This document shows positions 41,607 through 52,201 of a stretch of DNA of 64,000 nucleotides, piece by piece (positions within the stretch are counted from its first letter, which is position 1; each line of letters begins with the position of its first letter). A program made the translations under genes and the position numbers. Source of the stretch: Mesostigma viride (lineage: Eukaryota; Streptophyta; Mesostigmatophyceae; Mesostigmatales; Mesostigmataceae); assembly GCA_009746045.1 (NCBI GenBank), contig RPFO01000299.1, positions 1,079,807-1,143,806 of the forward strand, written 5' to 3'. The notes beneath the pieces are model-generated. The model was not told where the DNA came from. It was given only the letters and a program-made list of their open reading frames with translations, and searched no databases.

Positions 41607-44237
41607 CTAGGTCCTAGTTACAGGGGTGTGGGCACCGCGGCCCGAATCGCTATGAATGCCATACTTGGTCACGCGCGGAGCCCCCACAGGCTTGGGGGTG
41701 GTCTCCTTCATCACTACTTGCCATCTATCCTTGCGCACCATCTGCCTCCATATTACAGACAAACCAGGAGGCTGCCCGGGGGTGAGCCCGTCACGTCTAG
41801 TGTAGCACATGTCCATGCCGAGTCTATCACGAAAAGTCCACGGGTGGCGGCCCTGCCGCGCGCGGCCGGGGGCACGCCAGGTGAGGACATATCGCCCAGG
41901 CTGGGCGGGCTTGGTGCCAGCTAGTCTATCTGATGTATCTACCTGATCTGTGCGGGCCAGGTGCCCGGCTAGGCCCAGGCGCCTGTGCCTAATAATGTGG
42001 GAAACATAGGGCAAATCAGCGTACAAATCCTCATTACTAATGTGCAAACCAAAGGGGATGTTAAGGGCCTTGCGCAGCATCTTGGTGACGGCGCCGTCGA
42101 GTCGTTGCTCCAGCTCCTGCATCAGTGTCCACGTCTCGGCGCCGTAGGTCAGGATCGTCAGAATGACGACCTTGAAGAGGTCACGCTTGACGATCCGGGG
42201 TAGGGCGGGGTTGCTCCACCAGCGGCGGTGGTCATGGAGGTGCGCCCACGCCATGCCGATCCGTGTCGTCATGTCGTCCTCGCAGTCGGGAAGCCAACTG
42301 CCGAGCAGCTTGAAGCGGCCTGAAGTAGGGTAGTTGACCTCGGCATCGTCTAAGAGGCGGAGTGTGGGTGGGGGCCCTGCCATGCCGAGGGCCAGGGCCT
42401 CCGTTTTGGGGCTGATTTCTAGACCAACCGCCCGAGCCTCGAGCGCCAGGCAGTCCAGCCAAAGTTGGGCAGACTCCGGCTTCTCGATGAGCGTGATGTC
42501 GTCGGCATAAATGAGGTCAGCTAGTAAATTCTGCTTGTTAGTCGGCCCCCCTTCCCCAAGCTCGTTCGTGATCGCTAGGCCAGGGGCACGGCCTGCAATG
42601 CTAGCAAAGCGAGCACGTGCCTGGCGCATAACATAATCCACTACAATAATAAACAGGTACGGCGACAGGACGCAACCCTGCCAGACGCCGGTCTGCAGTG
42701 GGCATGGCGGGGTAATGCCGTGTTGAGTGCGCACCGAAGTGGTGGACCCCTCATACAGCGTGCGGATGACGGTAATCAGGGGAGTGGGGACGCGAGCGCG
42801 AGCAAGTACAGCCCATAGAGCGTCCCAGAGGACAGAATCAAAAGCCTTGATGAAGTCGACGAAGATCAGGATGGCGGGAAACTCACCAGGTTGCAGGAGA
42901 GCGATTTCCTCGAAGAGGCGACGCGCGACGAAGATGGCCATGACGGTGTTGCGCCCAGGACGGAAGCCCATTTGACTTTCCCCAAGGTGACAGTCGAGAG
43001 CAGAACGAAGGCGGTTGAGGATCATGCGCATGAACAACTTAAGTGCGGCGCTCTGGATGCAGACTCCTCTGTAGTTGGCGGGGTCGTCAGGGGAACCTTT
43101 GTTTTTGTACAGCATAATACGGTAGCTGTGCTGCCACTCAGGAATCGGCGGCGCGTCGGCAAGCAGGATCCGGTTGCAGACGTCAAGCAGGAACCCCGTG
43201 AGCGCCGTCAGCTTAATCACCGGGGCTGGGAGCTGGTCAGGTCCAACGGCGGCATAAAAGCGGAGTTGCTTGGCGGCGGTGCTCAGCTCGAGCTCGGTGA
43301 ACGGCGGGAGCTCGTTGGGGTCGGCCAGGGGTTCCGTCAGGGCTGGGTACGTGTAGTCCTGCTCAGCGGCGGGCGGCGTGGGCGGCGCAGGGACGTCCGC
43401 CGGTGCTACTGCCAGGCGTGCGGCCGCCAGAGGGCCAAGCGGCGGAGGCGGCGGGGGGGCGCCGAGCAGCCGGGACTGGGAGGAATACCACTGGTCGAGC
43501 TGCTGCTGCGGTGAGCCAGAGAGCGTCCGCGGCGCCGGCTGCGCGCCGCCGGCGGGCCGTTGGGCGTGACGCAGGCGGGTCCAGGCGTACTTGCCGTGCT
43601 GGTCCTTGAGGTGGGCGAAGTACTCGCGGACATGAAGGTCCTCCTGCTCCTTGGTCGCCTGCCGGATGGCCGAGTGGTAATCGGCTTTGAGGCGGGCGTA
43701 GCGGGCGGGGTCGCTGTTGTCGCGCAGGGCTTGCCGGGCCTGGATGACGGCGGGGAGCCGGTGCAGGCTGGTGAAGCGGGGCGGGCGGCGGGGGGGCAGT
43801 AGGGCCCCGGCCGCGGGCAGCTTGTCAGCGAGGTGCCGAAGGGCCGATGCCGGGCCGGCAGCGAACAGCTGGGCGTGGCTGGCCGGGATGTCCAGCGCGT
43901 CGACGAACGCCTCTGCGGCGCGCTTGTGGGCGCGTTTTTCAGGGAAGTCCTCCAGAGCGTCGTCAGATTTCTCGAGCAACTGAAGTGTGCGCAAATCAGG
44001 TGGTGCCACGTGCTTACGAAAGGGCGAGGGGAATCGCAGGCGGATGCGGGCGGTGACGATGCGATGATCGGAGCGCACCAGGGGGATCACATGCGAGCGA
44101 GCAGCTAGTACAGATCCTTGATGACGCTTGCGCATTACAACATAGTCAATGCAGCGTTCAGTGCCAGTTGGCGAGGTGTGTGTGACCAAAGCATCTGGAC
44201 TATGTGGAAAGCGGTGTTGGCAGTGACCAAATCGCAT
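41607..44237 (-). pseudogene. LINE-1 ORF2, reverse transcriptase part
   Basis: Starts, by frame change, within the last part of the endonuclease (RSDHRIV carries the catalytic SDH). RT motifs: NYRGVCIQSA, FRPGRNTVMAIF, FVDFIKAFDSVLW (first Asp), LQTGVWQGCVLSPYLF, and the catalytic YADD at 42498-42509; thumb with FKLLGSWLPD; then TYGAETWTL and the RRLGLAGHLART C-terminal block common in LINEs of the L1/RTE/CR1 types. No RNase H. The enzyme makes cDNA at the nicked target. Confidence 0.92.
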
Positions 44238-45238
44238 GTCGTAAGCAAATCAGCAAAAAGTTCAGTGTTGGCATTGGAGACCGTACCGTTGGGGGCGTGC
44301 TGACATCCGCCAGTACCCGGTGGTAGCGTGGCGTTGGCGTCCAGCAGCAGAGCGAGGTAGTTGCGACCAGGGATGCCGTTCGCCAGGTTCTCCAGCGCTG
44401 CAAAGAAGTCCTTGCGGTCTTGTTCTGGGTGGCCGGAGTGGGGTGCGTAACCAACGCCCACCGTCAGGGCGTAGGTCGAGTGGCCCTCCATCGAATGAAA
44501 AGTGGCCACGAGGAGCCGAGCGTTGACCAGCTGGGGTTCGCCCATGTGGCGTACGGCGAGCGGGGAGCAGAGGAGACCGACGCCCCCGTTCCCGGTGCCG
44601 TCGCCGCCTCCGTAGTAGAACCGCCAGCCGTCGATGTCGTCAGCAACAAGGGCAGTTGATCCGCGGGCCGATGCAGTGCGCCTGTGTTCTTGGATTCCCA
44701 GGATGGCGATATTATTGTCGATGCAGAAACCAATAAGATTGGAGACTCGATGGCACTGACAGTCGTCACTGCGCAGGCAGTGACAGCGGTCAGCGTCGGG
44801 CTGGAGCGTGCGGGCGTTGAAGGTGGCGATGACCAAGGGCGCGCGTTGACCGAAAAGGGGGGTGCAGGCGGGGGTGGGGGCGGAGATGGAGCAGGGTGGT
44901 GATGGGGGTGGGGGTGGAGGTGGTGGGGTAGGGGGGGCGGGTTGGGGACTTATGCTTTCAATCACCGTTTCGATTCTTCCTGCCAACGCGTCGAGGCGAC
45001 GCCGACGGTTGGCTCGGGTGGCCAGGTAGAATGAGTCTGCGTCTGCACGCATAAGAAATGCGTGCAGTCTGAGGAGGTTTCGGAGGCGGCCGCGCGAGGC
45101 GGGGCGAACCTGGCTCACTGCCGACCCGTTGCTCTCTCTCCGACAGCCCGAGGGCTGCGAAGGCAAAGGGGCGGGAAGGGGAGTTAGGCAGATCCCACTG
45201 CTAGAGCCGCGGAGCCGCGGGGCCGCGAGCGTCGTCAT
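44135..45238 (-). CDS. LINE-1 ORF2, endonuclease part
   Basis: Begins at ATG 45238, which overlaps the ORF1 stop (ATGA). After a Pro-rich stretch of about 100 residues, an APE-type endonuclease: VIATFNARTL, GIQEHRRT (catalytic Glu), GGDGTGNGGVGLL, VGVGYAPHSG, LLLDANATL. It nicks target DNA to prime reverse transcription. The frame leaves the true path near 44190-44230 (a single-base change) and the last 30 residues are not native; the SDH motif is in the next frame. Confidence 0.9.
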   Translation of the reverse strand: MTTLAAPRLRGSSSGICLTPLPAPLPSQPSGCRRESNGSAVSQVRPASRGRLRNLLRLHAFLMRADADSFYLATRANRRRRLDALAGRIETVIESISPQPAPPTPPPPPPPPSPPCSISAPTPACTPLFGQRAPLVIATFNARTLQPDADRCHCLRSDDCQCHRVSNLIGFCIDNNIAILGIQEHRRTASARGSTALVADDIDGWRFYYGGGDGTGNGGVGLLCSPLAVRHMGEPQLVNARLLVATFHSMEGHSTYALTVGVGYAPHSGHPEQDRKDFFAALENLANGIPGRNYLALLLDANATLPPGTGGCQHAPNGTVSNANTELFADLLTTCDLVTANTAFHIVQMLWSHTPRQLALNAALTML

Positions 45239-46704
45239 TGATAGGAGAGAAGGGTTCGCAGCGCGGGCTCCGGCTCAGGTGCAAAGCGAACGAATTTATT
45301 AGGGGGACGGCCAAGCCTGGCAGCCATACCTGAGCTGAAGTTGCCCCGGCGGATCCCCACACGTGCTGGGGAGCAGGTGACCGTCGATGCCGGTGGCGAT
45401 GGCGGTGACGGCGGGGGCCGAGCAGGGGGCTGGGGCGCTGGCACGGCGGTATCCATGGGGGTCGCCGTCATTGGAGGAAGGTCCTGGCCGTTAATGCGGA
45501 CGATGAAGACGCCATTAAAGAGGCGGGCATAGATGCTGCACCGTAGTTGCGGGTTGGCCTGCTTGGCTGCCCGAGCCTCGTGGACCTCCGGCCGGTTCAA
45601 AGCGGCAGCCCGGGCCTCAAGCTGCTCCGGGGTATAGTAATCGTCGATGCTCAGTTGGGTATCGTGGAGGTTCCGGCGGGCCTTCTGCACCTGCAGTTTG
45701 TCCTCCTTGCGGTGGAATTCCACCAAGACAGGGGCGGTGGGGCCGCCGAGCCGTCGTGCCGTTTTGATGACGACGCTTTGGGCCACGCCGAGCTTCCCCA
45801 GGAAGGGGTCGCCCCGGAGGTAGGTGCCCAGGCGTGCATCGTTGACGTTCGAGGGGACGCCACGTACCACAATACTGCATGAGCGAATGGGTTCGTGCAT
45901 AGCATCCCTTGTGCTGGCCTTGACGGCTGTTTTGATTTCGTTGATGAGCTCCGTAGGGTTCTGAAGCGTGGCGGCATAGGTGGTCTTGGCAGGAGTTATG
46001 GAGGCGGCAAGTTGTTGCTGGAGCTGGTGGAGGAGCTGCTGCTGCTGCTGCAGCCCTGCTGCAATGTGGGTGATGGCGGAGTGGATGGAGGTGTCGGCGT
46101 GTGAGGAATGGGCGTGGTGGGTGGCGAGGTGGTTGTGGACAGGGTTGAGGGCAGCGTTGAGGAGGGGAGGGAGGCGATCGAAGCAGGTATTGGCGACTTG
46201 CTTGGCGGTGATGTTGATGGCGGCCGCAACAGTGGGGTCGGCTCCCACGGCCAGAGAGGCCATGACAAAGCTCTCAAGGGCGCTGTCGGAAAGACGGGAG
46301 CACGTCCACCAGACTGCGAGGCAGAGGTCAGTGTCGTCGGGGTCGTCGGGGAGAAAGTCCGACAGGTGGGTAACCTGTTGGTTGCAGTCCCGGATCTCGC
46401 ACTTTTTCTCGGCAGCCAGGTGCAGGATGGTGAGGGCGGCAGCTCGGGACAGGCGCATGATGGCGTTAAGGCCTGGCCATTTGCCAGGTAAAAATGCGGC
46501 AGCTTCCTCGGCAGAAAAGGCCTCCTCGCGGGTATCCATGGCAGGGTCGCTGTTCGGCGGAGCGGTGGAGTGGAGCGGCTGGATGTTGACAGTGGCGTCC
46601 GGCATAGCGTGCAAGGGTGTTTCCAATGACGCCATGGCTTCATCAGCGAGTTGGTGCAGGGCCGCGGACGCTTGTGATTGCTGGGATGAGTCGTATTCCG
46701 CCAT
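45235..46704 (-). CDS. LINE-1 ORF1 protein (RNA-binding, RRM type)
   Basis: 489 codons from ATG 46704 (MAEYDSS). The frame is open further upstream but that part is outside the element. N-terminal half is Ala/Thr-rich with helices and a Gln-rich coiled coil (LQQQQQLLHQLQQQL near 46040). An RRM-like domain follows (SCSIVVRGVPSN near 45870, PVLVEFHRKEDKLQV near 45720) and a Pro-rich basic tail. Expected to coat LINE RNA. Its stop codon overlaps the ORF2 start by the sequence ATGA, which suggests stop-start translation. Confidence 0.9.
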   Translation of the reverse strand: MAEYDSSQQSQASAALHQLADEAMASLETPLHAMPDATVNIQPLHSTAPPNSDPAMDTREEAFSAEEAAAFLPGKWPGLNAIMRLSRAAALTILHLAAEKKCEIRDCNQQVTHLSDFLPDDPDDTDLCLAVWWTCSRLSDSALESFVMASLAVGADPTVAAAINITAKQVANTCFDRLPPLLNAALNPVHNHLATHHAHSSHADTSIHSAITHIAAGLQQQQQLLHQLQQQLAASITPAKTTYAATLQNPTELINEIKTAVKASTRDAMHEPIRSCSIVVRGVPSNVNDARLGTYLRGDPFLGKLGVAQSVVIKTARRLGGPTAPVLVEFHRKEDKLQVQKARRNLHDTQLSIDDYYTPEQLEARAAALNRPEVHEARAAKQANPQLRCSIYARLFNGVFIVRINGQDLPPMTATPMDTAVPAPQPPARPPPSPPSPPASTVTCSPARVGIRRGNFSSGMAARLGRPPNKFVRFAPEPEPALRTLLSYQ

Positions 46705-46730
46705 ATCGAGCTGAAAAAAAATACGTATAA

Positions 46731-47065
46731 ACGTAACGTAAACACGTAAGACCACACAAAAGCTCATGCAAAAGCTCATATTTTCCACCATTTCCATGCA
46801 AAAACTAGTCACTGCGGTCCGTGCACCACTTGGCGCCGCGCCAACGCGGCACGACGCGGCGCCATAGGCCTACAAGAGCTCACTACTACAGCCCCTTCAC
46901 CGCGCAACCATGGATCTCAGTGCCGACATTCCCACACGGGTTTACGTTACGTCCACTTCACGTTACGTTTTTACGCGTAAAATGACGTAGATATGCAACG
47001 TAAAGGACGACGTACGTAAAGGTATTACGTGCCCAGTTTTGCCACGTAAAGCGTAACGTAAAACA
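46731..47065. repeat. ACGTAA-rich repeat, right part
   Basis: Dense ACGTAA/TTACGT words at both ends of a 200 bp non-repetitive core that includes GGCGCCGCGCC. Together with 41405-41512 this is the pre-insertion target. No ORF. Confidence 0.6.
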
Positions 47066-47145
47066 CACGTAATTAATTAATTAATTAATTAATTAATTAA
47101 TTAATTAATTAATTAATTAATTAAGGAACATTACTCCGTTGGGAG
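47066..47145 (-). repeat. Long (TTAA)n tail with only a 24 nt 3' end
   Basis: About 50 bases of pure TTAA repeat, followed by GGAACATTACTCCGTTGGGAGTA, then at once the (GAATT)n tail of copy C. This looks like an extremely truncated retroposon inserted at the tail of an older one. Confidence 0.55.
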
Positions 47146-47905
47146 TATTGAATTGAATTGAATTGAATTGTAACATAACTCCGTTGGGAGTATATGTAGC
47201 ACATAGCCCTTGAGAGGGGGCGTATGGCCTATCATGCATCCTAAGCTACTTCCTGCAAGGGTGGGGATGTAAAGGACCCTTGCTCTAGGTGCACCAGGGC
47301 ACTTGCATCCCCATGATCTTCAAGCTATGCCCAGCGAAGGGGGAGCCTGTCATGGGGGGGAAGATCAGCATAGCTATACAAAGAAGCTAGGGCATGGCGT
47401 CTCAGCAGAGAGTTATTCCCTGCATAGGCACAACAGAACTAAATAAAGCTAGGCATCATCTGGGGTGTGGCTCATCATAGGCACACATGTACATGATTAA
47501 GTAAAGCGCGTGGCTTAGCTGGGATAGTGCCTCTAGGAGGCGTACATGTACATGGCCACGGTCTATCTATTCTACACTACTACTGCTATATTCCCCTAAG
47601 CTGGGGCGTCTGGAGTCGCTGGGGCCGCGGGGGGGGGGGGGGGTCGCCTGCCAGGGCTTATGGCCGACGTAGATGGCCGCCCCCTTCCAGTACACCGGCT
47701 GTCCCGCCTTGGTCTGCCGGAGCTGGAGGTAGGTCGGCCATAGCTCCCGTCGCCGTTGTTGCTGCGCCAGGGTCAAGTCGTCATCAAGGGTGAAGAGAGT
47801 CTTCTCGAGCCGCTTGCGGCGTCTGAGAAAAGAAATCTTGTCCGCCGGGGTCTTAAAGGTGAGAAGGAGCGGGGGCGGCCCTGCCTGTTGGGAGTATATG
47901 TAGCC
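47146..47905 (-). mobile_element. ORF1-only retroposon, copy C (5'-truncated)
   Basis: Minus strand: (CAATT)n tail at 47146-47169, the 3' UTR (same order as copies A and B: TGTAGCACATAGCCC, CACCAGGGCAC, AAGATCA), then the end of the ORF1-like gene from about 47560 to 47890 (PLLLTFKTPADK, TLAQQQRRRELWPTY). A run of 15 G at 47629-47643 lies in the coding end. The 5' part is lost at a junction with another GTTGGGAGTATATGTAGC snippet at about 47885. More diverged than A and B. Confidence 0.75.
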
Positions 47906-47909
47906 GAAA

Positions 47910-48206
47910 CCCCAGCGAGCGTGAGCTCCTGGTCTTTCACAATGAGACGAGCCAAAGTATACATCGCAAGGCAGCAACCTTTTAACCCGTGCACCAAGCC
48001 ACAACCACAGCGGTCAACTCCACGTTCAAGTGGGCAACCACGGTTCGTGCTTGCCAAGATAACTTGGTCGCCCCAATGACCAAGCTATATCCTTCTTCGT
48101 TGTTCCTCGTTCCCATCGGCGTGACGAGGCACGTTGCAGGCTTGAGCTACAGTAGCAAATCCCCAACGTCCACTTGCATCAGCTATCAACATATCCCTGA
48201 GAGCTA
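47910..48206 (+). repeat. Decayed Copia-type LTR remnant
   Basis: GTGAGCTCCTGGTCTTTCACAATG, GAGCC and CAACCTTTTAACC follow the order of the plus-strand reading of the Copia-1 LTR (23530-23600). Further on the match fades. Probably a solo LTR relic. Confidence 0.45.
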
Positions 48207-48214
48207 GGGGGCAT

Positions 48215-49897
48215 ATTAAATTAAATTAAATTATAACATGCCTCCGTGGGGAGGTCATGTAGCACATATTCCACATGATGGATGGGATGGAGGAAGCCGC
48301 GTGATCGAACTATCCTAACTCTAAGCTATCTAGAAAATCCTAACTACCCTACTCATCAAAACGCCTCCTCCTCTTGGGGGGAGGTGGCAGCCTTGCCCAC
48401 AGGGTCGGGCGTGTGCGCCTTGACAATCTTCTTCCACCGCGTCTTGTCCTGCATGGCAGTCCAAAGACGGGAGAGAGAGTGGATGCGGTGCTCAAACTGG
48501 GCTGGGACCACTAGGTCGTCCAGCAACATCTGAACGTAGTTCGTGACAGGTTTCCCTACCCTTTTGGGAATGTCCTCGGGGCCAGGCCAGGTCAGAATGT
48601 GCCGCCCTGGCTGGCCAAGCCGCTGGGGGCCGGCCAGACCAAGGGTGGTGTCGACCTGGCTGGTGCGTGCAAGGTGTCCTACTACAAATGCTATCCTACG
48701 CTGCCTAATCTCGTCCGAAACACGAGGCATGCCATGATACAAAGACTCTGATGACGGACGCTCGGAAAAACCTACGTTAAGGACCTGTCGGAGCATCCTG
48801 TAAACCGTGCCGTCTAGCCTATAGCTGCCAGTTTGGGTGGGAGGGTCCACGCCTCGGCGCCATACGTGAGCACCGTGAGGACGAGGACCTTGAAGAGCAT
48901 GCGCTTGCGGTGCCCCGCCCAGGCCCTTCGAGCGCCAGTAGGGTGTGAGCAAACGGAGCTTGGCCCAGGCAAGGCCGATGCGGGTGTCCACATCGTCGGC
49001 GGTATCAGGAAGCCAGCTCCCCAACAGCTTGAAGCGGTCGCGGAACGGGACCTCCGTCCCGTCGAGCAGGCGCGGCAGCGGTGGTTTACTGGAGGCCCCA
49101 ATCACCATCGCCTCGGTTTTGACACTAATCTCCAACCCCACCGCCCGCGCCTCCAGGCCCAGGCAGTCCAGCCAGGTCTGAATGTGCTCGGGGCTCTCGA
49201 TGAGGGTGGTATCATCCGCATATATCAGGTCGGCAAGGCGGTAACCAGGTCTAACCCCGCCGTGCTCTTTCACGTTAAGGATGTCCAAGCCTGGCTCGAA
49301 CCCCTTAAGAGCAGTAAAGCGCGCACGTGCCCGGCGCATGACGTGATCCACGACAATAATGAACAGGTATGGGGACAGGACACAACCTTGCCACACCCCG
49401 TGGTGAAGGGGGAATGGTGGAGTGGTGCCCTCCGCAGTCCGCACTACTGCCTGTGAGCCCTCATACAGTCGGCGAATGGCAGCAATAAACGCAGGTGGTA
49501 CCCGATCCAGAGCTAGGATGGCCCAAAGAGCCTCCCAGAGAACGTGTCAAAGGCCTTGATATAGTCAACAAAAATGAAGACCAGCGGCAAACTGTCAGGG
49601 GGAAGTCGACGCACCTCCTCCATCAACCGGCCGGCGCGCGACAAACACAGCCATGACAGTGTTACGACCACGACGGAAACCCATCTGAGACTCACCCAGG
49701 TGACATGGGTCCAGCGCGGCGCGGAGCCTGTGCAGCATCATGCGCATGAAGACCTTCAGCGCGGCGCTCTGGAGGCAGACACCCCGGTAGTTGCCGGGGT
49801 CAGCAGCAGAGCCCTTCTTGTACAGCATGACGCGGATGGCCGTCTGCCACTCAGCAGGCGGAGGCTCGTCAGAGAGCAGGGTGGTCCCACGCGGAAT
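48215..49897 (-). mobile_element. LINE-2 copy, 5'-truncated in the RT domain
   Basis: Tail (TTTAA)n at 48215-48236, 3' UTR with TGTGCTACATGACCTCCCC stem region, then the C-terminal RT gene up to about 49890. Flanks GGGGGCAT (48207-48214) and GGGGTCAT (49898-49905) look like a target duplication with one mismatch. Confidence 0.85.
48356..49850 (-). pseudogene. LINE-2 reverse transcriptase, C-terminal two thirds
   Basis: Three frames together read NYRGVCLQSAALKVFMR, FRRGRNTVMAVF, FVDYIKAFD, GVWQGCVLSPYLF, DLIYADDTTL (catalytic), FKLLGSWLPD and the TYGAEAWTL/ASRLDG C-terminal part. The longest open piece is 362 codons (49444-48356). Frame changes lie near 48890, 49500 and 49640. Similar in layout to LINE-1 but clearly a different family, with its own 3' UTR and a TTTAA tail. 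Confidence 0.88.
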
Positions 49898-51239
49898 GGG
49901 GTCATTTTTCGCGCATTTTGCAAGAAAAAAACGCTAGTTTCAATCATCCGATCGCGTTTTTTCGCGCGAATTTGGCGTCCGATAGCGTATTTTCGAGCTA
50001 ATTTGGTGTCATAATGCTTAATTCATGTCAATTTGAGCGTACATTCCACATCGAGAGGCTTGAAATTTAGTAAAACATGTCAATCTAAGGGTATATTTCA
50101 CATGGAGAGACTCGACAACAACCTAAACTTCGAATCTAAAACAATAGGACGAGCATTGCCAACCACATGGAGCGCTCATCATTTCCCCTCAACTTTTTTC
50201 CTGACTGAGGGGGAGGACGGAGGGAAGTTGAAGAGGCAGTTGTACTGGATGCCGCTAGACTACGCGATAAAGGTGGCAGAGCTGACGGACAGCAAGAGGA
50301 GGAAGTCGAAAACGCAAGAGCAGATTGCGGAAGCGAAATTACGGATAAGGCCCTCAAAAAATTAAGTGCGACTGACGACCCTCCTATTGGTGTCGTATCC
50401 AGACATCTGCCCATAAAGCATCACGTCTTCTAACTTTGCATACATTGGATTCTCCGGATCCTTGTTCCCTGCCTTCATAACGGCAGAAGTCCACCCATCA
50501 GACCAAAAGGCCTCAGACTCGTGCTCCGAAGTCTTTTTCCCCGTCCATAGTTGTCTCACTTAATAAGTCTCATTTCCAACGTGGGCTTCTCATCACCCTC
50601 ATTGCCCGCCCCCTTAGCCTCTCTTCCGCCCCCTTGGCCTTCCCTCCGGAAGTGTCAGCATGTTGAGCCGCTGGTCCGAAGTCCACCGCCACATTTGCCA
50701 AGTGCAGGATCCGCTCCACATCCTCCTTACCTGCGCGCATACCGATCAACCCATCAACGAGTGACTAAAATCGAGTTATTAGAAGAAGATGGATTGCCAA
50801 AGTTTGGAAATCAAGTGAGGACACAATCCACTCGCAGAAATTTTAGATTACCCTTCTTATCATTTACCCTTGTTGTCTTTGCACATGGTGCGGTTCGACC
50901 TTCAACCTCTCCTCGCAGATAGACCCGGGCTGGCATAATCTTACTACGTACTCAAGGCACGGAAAGTTGGGGGGGGCAAAAGTGAAAGTTCGTGCGAGCC
51001 GACATGAAGATTCAAGGGTCGGCGGAGGAATCGGGAAGTCGTCCGTCAAATACGGTAAGCAGAGATTCTTGATACCTGGAATTGTCTTTTCGACGCACAC
51101 CAAACCCGAAAAGGAAGGTTGACCTGCGTTGGATACGTCCGATTTCTGAAATACTGGACACGGGGGCAACTAGCCAACTACACGAAAACTCACGAAAATC
51201 GGTGTATATCGAGACAAATGAAAAAGACAATCCGAGCGT
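49898..51239. other. Unassigned region, no confident gene
   Basis: Short frames only. Minus 50765-50570 has GKEDVERILHLANVAVDFG in an open stretch of about 65 codons, and minus 50559-50362 ends a 65-codon frame; these might be exons or gag pieces. Plus 51082-51342 reads LPDSTGFHALTRVDQALFFG near its end, which faintly resembles the HALTGCD-type motif of some transposon-linked proteins. None is strong enough to name. Confidence 0.3.
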
Positions 51240-52201
51240 TATCCGTTCCTCGCTGCCAGATTCTACTGGATTCCATGCGCTGACTCGCGTTGACCAAGCT
51301 TTATTCTTTGGGTTATCGGCTTCCCAACTTTCCGTGTACTAGACCGGGCCTAAGCCTAAACATAGTACTGCTGGTTGTCCCCTTGATAGTACCACTGATA
51401 CTAAATATATCCGGCCCTCGGCAGTTAGTGCAGGCTGAGAGCTTGGGAAACTCAGTGCACACAGACGATGCCAAATGGCCAGTGTGGAGACGACGAGACA
51501 CCTTGGCATTAGGATAGAATGGCACATATACTGCTGGTCAGCCGTCACTTGCGGCTGACCAGACTTTGCGTAAGTTAAGCCTAACTTACTGATCCTGGAC
51601 GGACTAGCCTATCAGTTACAACCTGATCTAGTCAGTCCTAACATGACAACTACAGTCCCGGTACTGAGGTACCGGCTCATCACATACTGAGTCTAGCCAC
51701 GTGTCCATGCCACGACTGCTCTAGTCCAGCACCGTCCCAGTACCCGATTGGGCGCCGGCGGTGCTGGCACGTGTCCACTTAGGCTACAGGCGGGAGACTT
51801 AGACTAACTCCCATGCACTTTAAGTTTTCTTTGGGTTTCAACAGAAACACACGTAGCCATCAAATGGACGCAGCCATTCCCAATGCCTTAGAAAAACTGT
51901 CAGATAACCTACTAGGACCCAAAGGTCATCTCACACATGTACAAGAGATGCATTAAAAAGGCCCCATGTCTCAAGCATGGTTTCTTAACTGAGTGAGATG
52001 GGTGCTCAAGGCCCCAGCATGTCATGGTCATCCAAACAGGTGTCTCACCAAATTTTATTCAATAAATAACACATTCATGAATCATGTCCCAACTTTCTAG
52101 ACCAGTGCTTCTCACTGTCAGAAAACTACCCAGCTGCCACTGCAGCCTTGCAGCTGCAGTATTAGGCAGGGGGTCATGGGCTAACATGTACAATGTGCCA
52201 G

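Larger units (their letters stand above)
41513..46718 (-). mobile_element. LINE-1: full-length APE-type non-LTR retrotransposon
   Basis: 5.2 kb on the minus strand: ORF1 (46704-45235), ORF2 endonuclease and RT (45238-41607), a short 3' UTR and a (TTAA)n tail at 41513-41530. A perfect 12 bp duplication AAATACGTATAA flanks it (41501-41512 and 46719-46730). Only about 14 bases precede the ORF1 ATG, so the 5' UTR is minimal or lost. One frame change inside ORF2 is the only visible damage. Confidence 0.95.

Noticed and set aside
42891-43514. 207-codon plus-strand ORF
   Set aside because: It is the antisense of the GC-rich LINE-1 ORF2 linker; composition explains the open frame and it has no protein motifs.
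45980-46714. 244- and 253-codon ORFs on both strands
   Set aside because: Shadows of LINE-1 ORF1; the true frame is shown by the RRM-like motifs and the ATGA junction with ORF2.
47066-47123. (TTAA)n tracts as simple microsatellites
   Set aside because: They sit at the 3' ends of retroposons next to a shared stem-loop and inside target duplications, so they are reverse-transcribed tails.
51082-51342. Retropepsin motif LDTGATSQL as a protease gene
   Set aside because: It has no flanking ILG motif or pol context, and the frame around it is short; likely chance.
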